From Pseudomonadota bacterium (lineage in GTDB: Bacteria > Cyanobacteriota > Vampirovibrionia > LMEP-6097), in NCBI GenBank assembly GCA_009924885.1, contig RFQS01000010.1, forward strand, positions 1 to 19,979: a stretch of 19,979 nucleotides of DNA, written 5' to 3'. Shown here piece after piece: positions 19,013 through 19,979 of the stretch (its first letter is position 1; each line of letters begins with the position of its first letter). The notes below the pieces were generated by a model, which made no database searches, was not told the DNA's origin, and saw only the letters and a program-made list of their open reading frames with translations. The translations under genes and the position numbers were made by a program.

Positions 19013-19885
19013 ATGTGTAATGTTAGTAGAAGTAAAAAGGCTAATTATAAAATGACAGGCATTGAGAATCCTAGTTATAGTCCGTATGTTTTAAGGGCTT
19101 TGAAGACTCTTAAGACTTCTGATGTCGCTCCTACTACGGGTGAATCAGCTGATACTACTAAGGCAGTAGGTACTTCTGGTGATACTGTTGTTATAAATTC
19201 TGCTAATTCGGAAACATCTGCATCAAAAAATGCATCTAATTTAAAAGAAATATTATTTGCTAATACCAAAATTGATTTGGCTGGTCTACGAAAAGAAGCA
19301 GCTTCTGATGATCCAGAGATAGCAAATAAGACTCTTAAAAGTGTTCAAACTCAATACAGTGGTTATTATGAGCAATATAAAGATGCTGATGGTTTTATTT
19401 ATGTCGCTGGTCGTGGAATGGAGCCTTATTCAAATGATGGGGTGAAATACCCTAAGCAAGAGGAAGTTCAGGAGCTTGCGGATAAAGAATTAACGCAATA
19501 TTTATTAGTCTCTCAAACTATGTCTGCTGATAATGTATTAAAGGCTATGCAGGCTACAGGTAAGCCACTGACTCAAGAGCAGCAACAGAAAGTGGCGGAT
19601 CTTTTAAAAGAAGAAGCGAGAAACATGAAGCCCGAAGAAGTGGCAAGGATTAAAGGACAGTTATCTGATGCTTATACGAGTCTGATTCCTGATTATCCTG
19701 AGCATGATGCTTTGAGGAACAATGTTTCGGCTTTGCTTAAAGATTTAAATAAATTTCCGACTGATTCGGTTACTAGGACTTGGCTTTCTGTTGTAAATAA
19801 TGGAGAGAGTACATTTTCTGAACTTGAACGTTCTGAAAAACAATTAAAAGATTATGAGCCACCACTTAAATCACGTCTTGTGTAA
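19013..19885 (+). CDS. Unrecognised helical, soluble protein
   Basis: The 290-residue protein has no signal peptide or membrane segment and no family motif I recognise. The first ~85 residues are low-complexity and rich in Ser, Thr, Ala and Asp, probably disordered. The rest (about 85-285) is mainly amphipathic helix, with charged, Gln-rich stretches such as LTQEQQQKVADLLKEEARNM and KPEEVARIKGQLSDAY. A second in-frame ATG at 19052 (MTGIENPSYSP) is an attractive alternative start; an AAAAGG lies 11 bases before it, while TAAGG lies only 3 bases before the first ATG. A disordered N-terminus followed by helices is common in secreted flagellar or type III substrates, but nothing here proves that. 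It ends 4 bp from a convergent partial ORF. Confidence 0.65.
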   Translation: MCNVSRSKKANYKMTGIENPSYSPYVLRALKTLKTSDVAPTTGESADTTKAVGTSGDTVVINSANSETSASKNASNLKEILFANTKIDLAGLRKEAASDDPEIANKTLKSVQTQYSGYYEQYKDADGFIYVAGRGMEPYSNDGVKYPKQEEVQELADKELTQYLLVSQTMSADNVLKAMQATGKPLTQEQQQKVADLLKEEARNMKPEEVARIKGQLSDAYTSLIPDYPEHDALRNNVSALLKDLNKFPTDSVTRTWLSVVNNGESTFSELERSEKQLKDYEPPLKSRLV

Positions 19886-19889
19886 TTAC

Positions 19890-19979
19890 TCACCCCATAA
19901 CAAGTTTAAGAGTTAGGGTTTGATCAAGTATGGATTTAATAGCATTGAAGAGATTAAGTCCTTGTTTTTTTGCAGTCTG
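19890..19979 (-). CDS. C-terminal end of an ORF, possibly a transposase (partial)
   Basis: On the minus strand an open frame enters from the window edge and ends at a stop at 19890. It gives 29 residues beginning QTAKKQGLNLFNAIKS and ending KLVMG. A KKQGxxxFxAI pattern followed by a short tail recalls the C-terminus of IS66-like transposases. With only 29 residues this is a weak match. If correct, an insertion sequence lies just outside the window. Confidence 0.35.
   Translation of the reverse strand, partial: QTAKKQGLNLFNAIKSILDQTLTLKLVMG

Overview
The window is AT-rich, Gram-negative-type bacterial chromosome, almost fully coding, with short operons on both strands. It carries flagellar genes (motA, flgN, two flgM-like genes), kdsD for the KDO/LPS core, System II cytochrome c maturation (ResB plus CcsA) and queuosine and t6A tRNA modification. 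The PRPP synthetase looks most like cyanobacterial enzymes, including an N-terminal extension. That mix (cyanobacterial affinity, flagella, low GC, no photosynthesis genes) suggests a non-photosynthetic cyanobacterial relative (Melainabacteria/Vampirovibrionia). This is inference, not proof.

Layout. 11-2517 (minus): a 56-aa CcoS-like membrane protein, the CDP-glucose pyrophosphorylase RfbF and a GT41 (OGT/SPINDLY-type) glycosyltransferase, tightly packed. 2588-4872 (plus): prs and queG. 4843-7066 (minus): motA, flgN and two flgM-like genes; motA overlaps queG tail to tail. 7144-8524 (minus): a TPR protein and tsaB. 8557-10573 (plus): a DUF4149-like membrane protein, kdsD and a small membrane protein. 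10574-11653 (minus): an MscS-type channel. 11685-18947 (plus): a PanE-like reductase fused in frame to an exported beta-propeller, then hemW, resB and ccsA, which overlap or nearly abut and form a haem/cytochrome c unit. 19013-19885: an unrecognised soluble protein. At the right edge is the last 29 codons of a minus-strand ORF resembling a transposase C-terminus. No gene-free stretch exceeds 300 bases.

Main discovery candidate: a short palindromic element inserted in frame inside protein-coding genes. Two full copies (12918-13038 in the PanE/propeller gene, 17577-17697 in ccsA) are each exactly 121 bp. Each has 16-bp outer inverted arms around an 89-bp core that is about 90% identical between copies. 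The arm sequences differ between copies, yet each pair remains complementary at 15 of 16 positions, with five compensatory pair changes. Two half copies (11772-11810 and 12877-12914) carry only the 3' end. All four are read in the same orientation and reading frame and sit in likely surface loops. This resembles the Rickettsia palindromic elements in logic, but I do not recognise the sequence and could not search for it.

Secondary points: the PanE/propeller fusion, duplicated flgM-like genes with a 13-codon ORF between them, recurrent extended -10 boxes (TGCTAARAT), and genes whose -10 box lies so close to the ATG that leaderless transcripts are likely.
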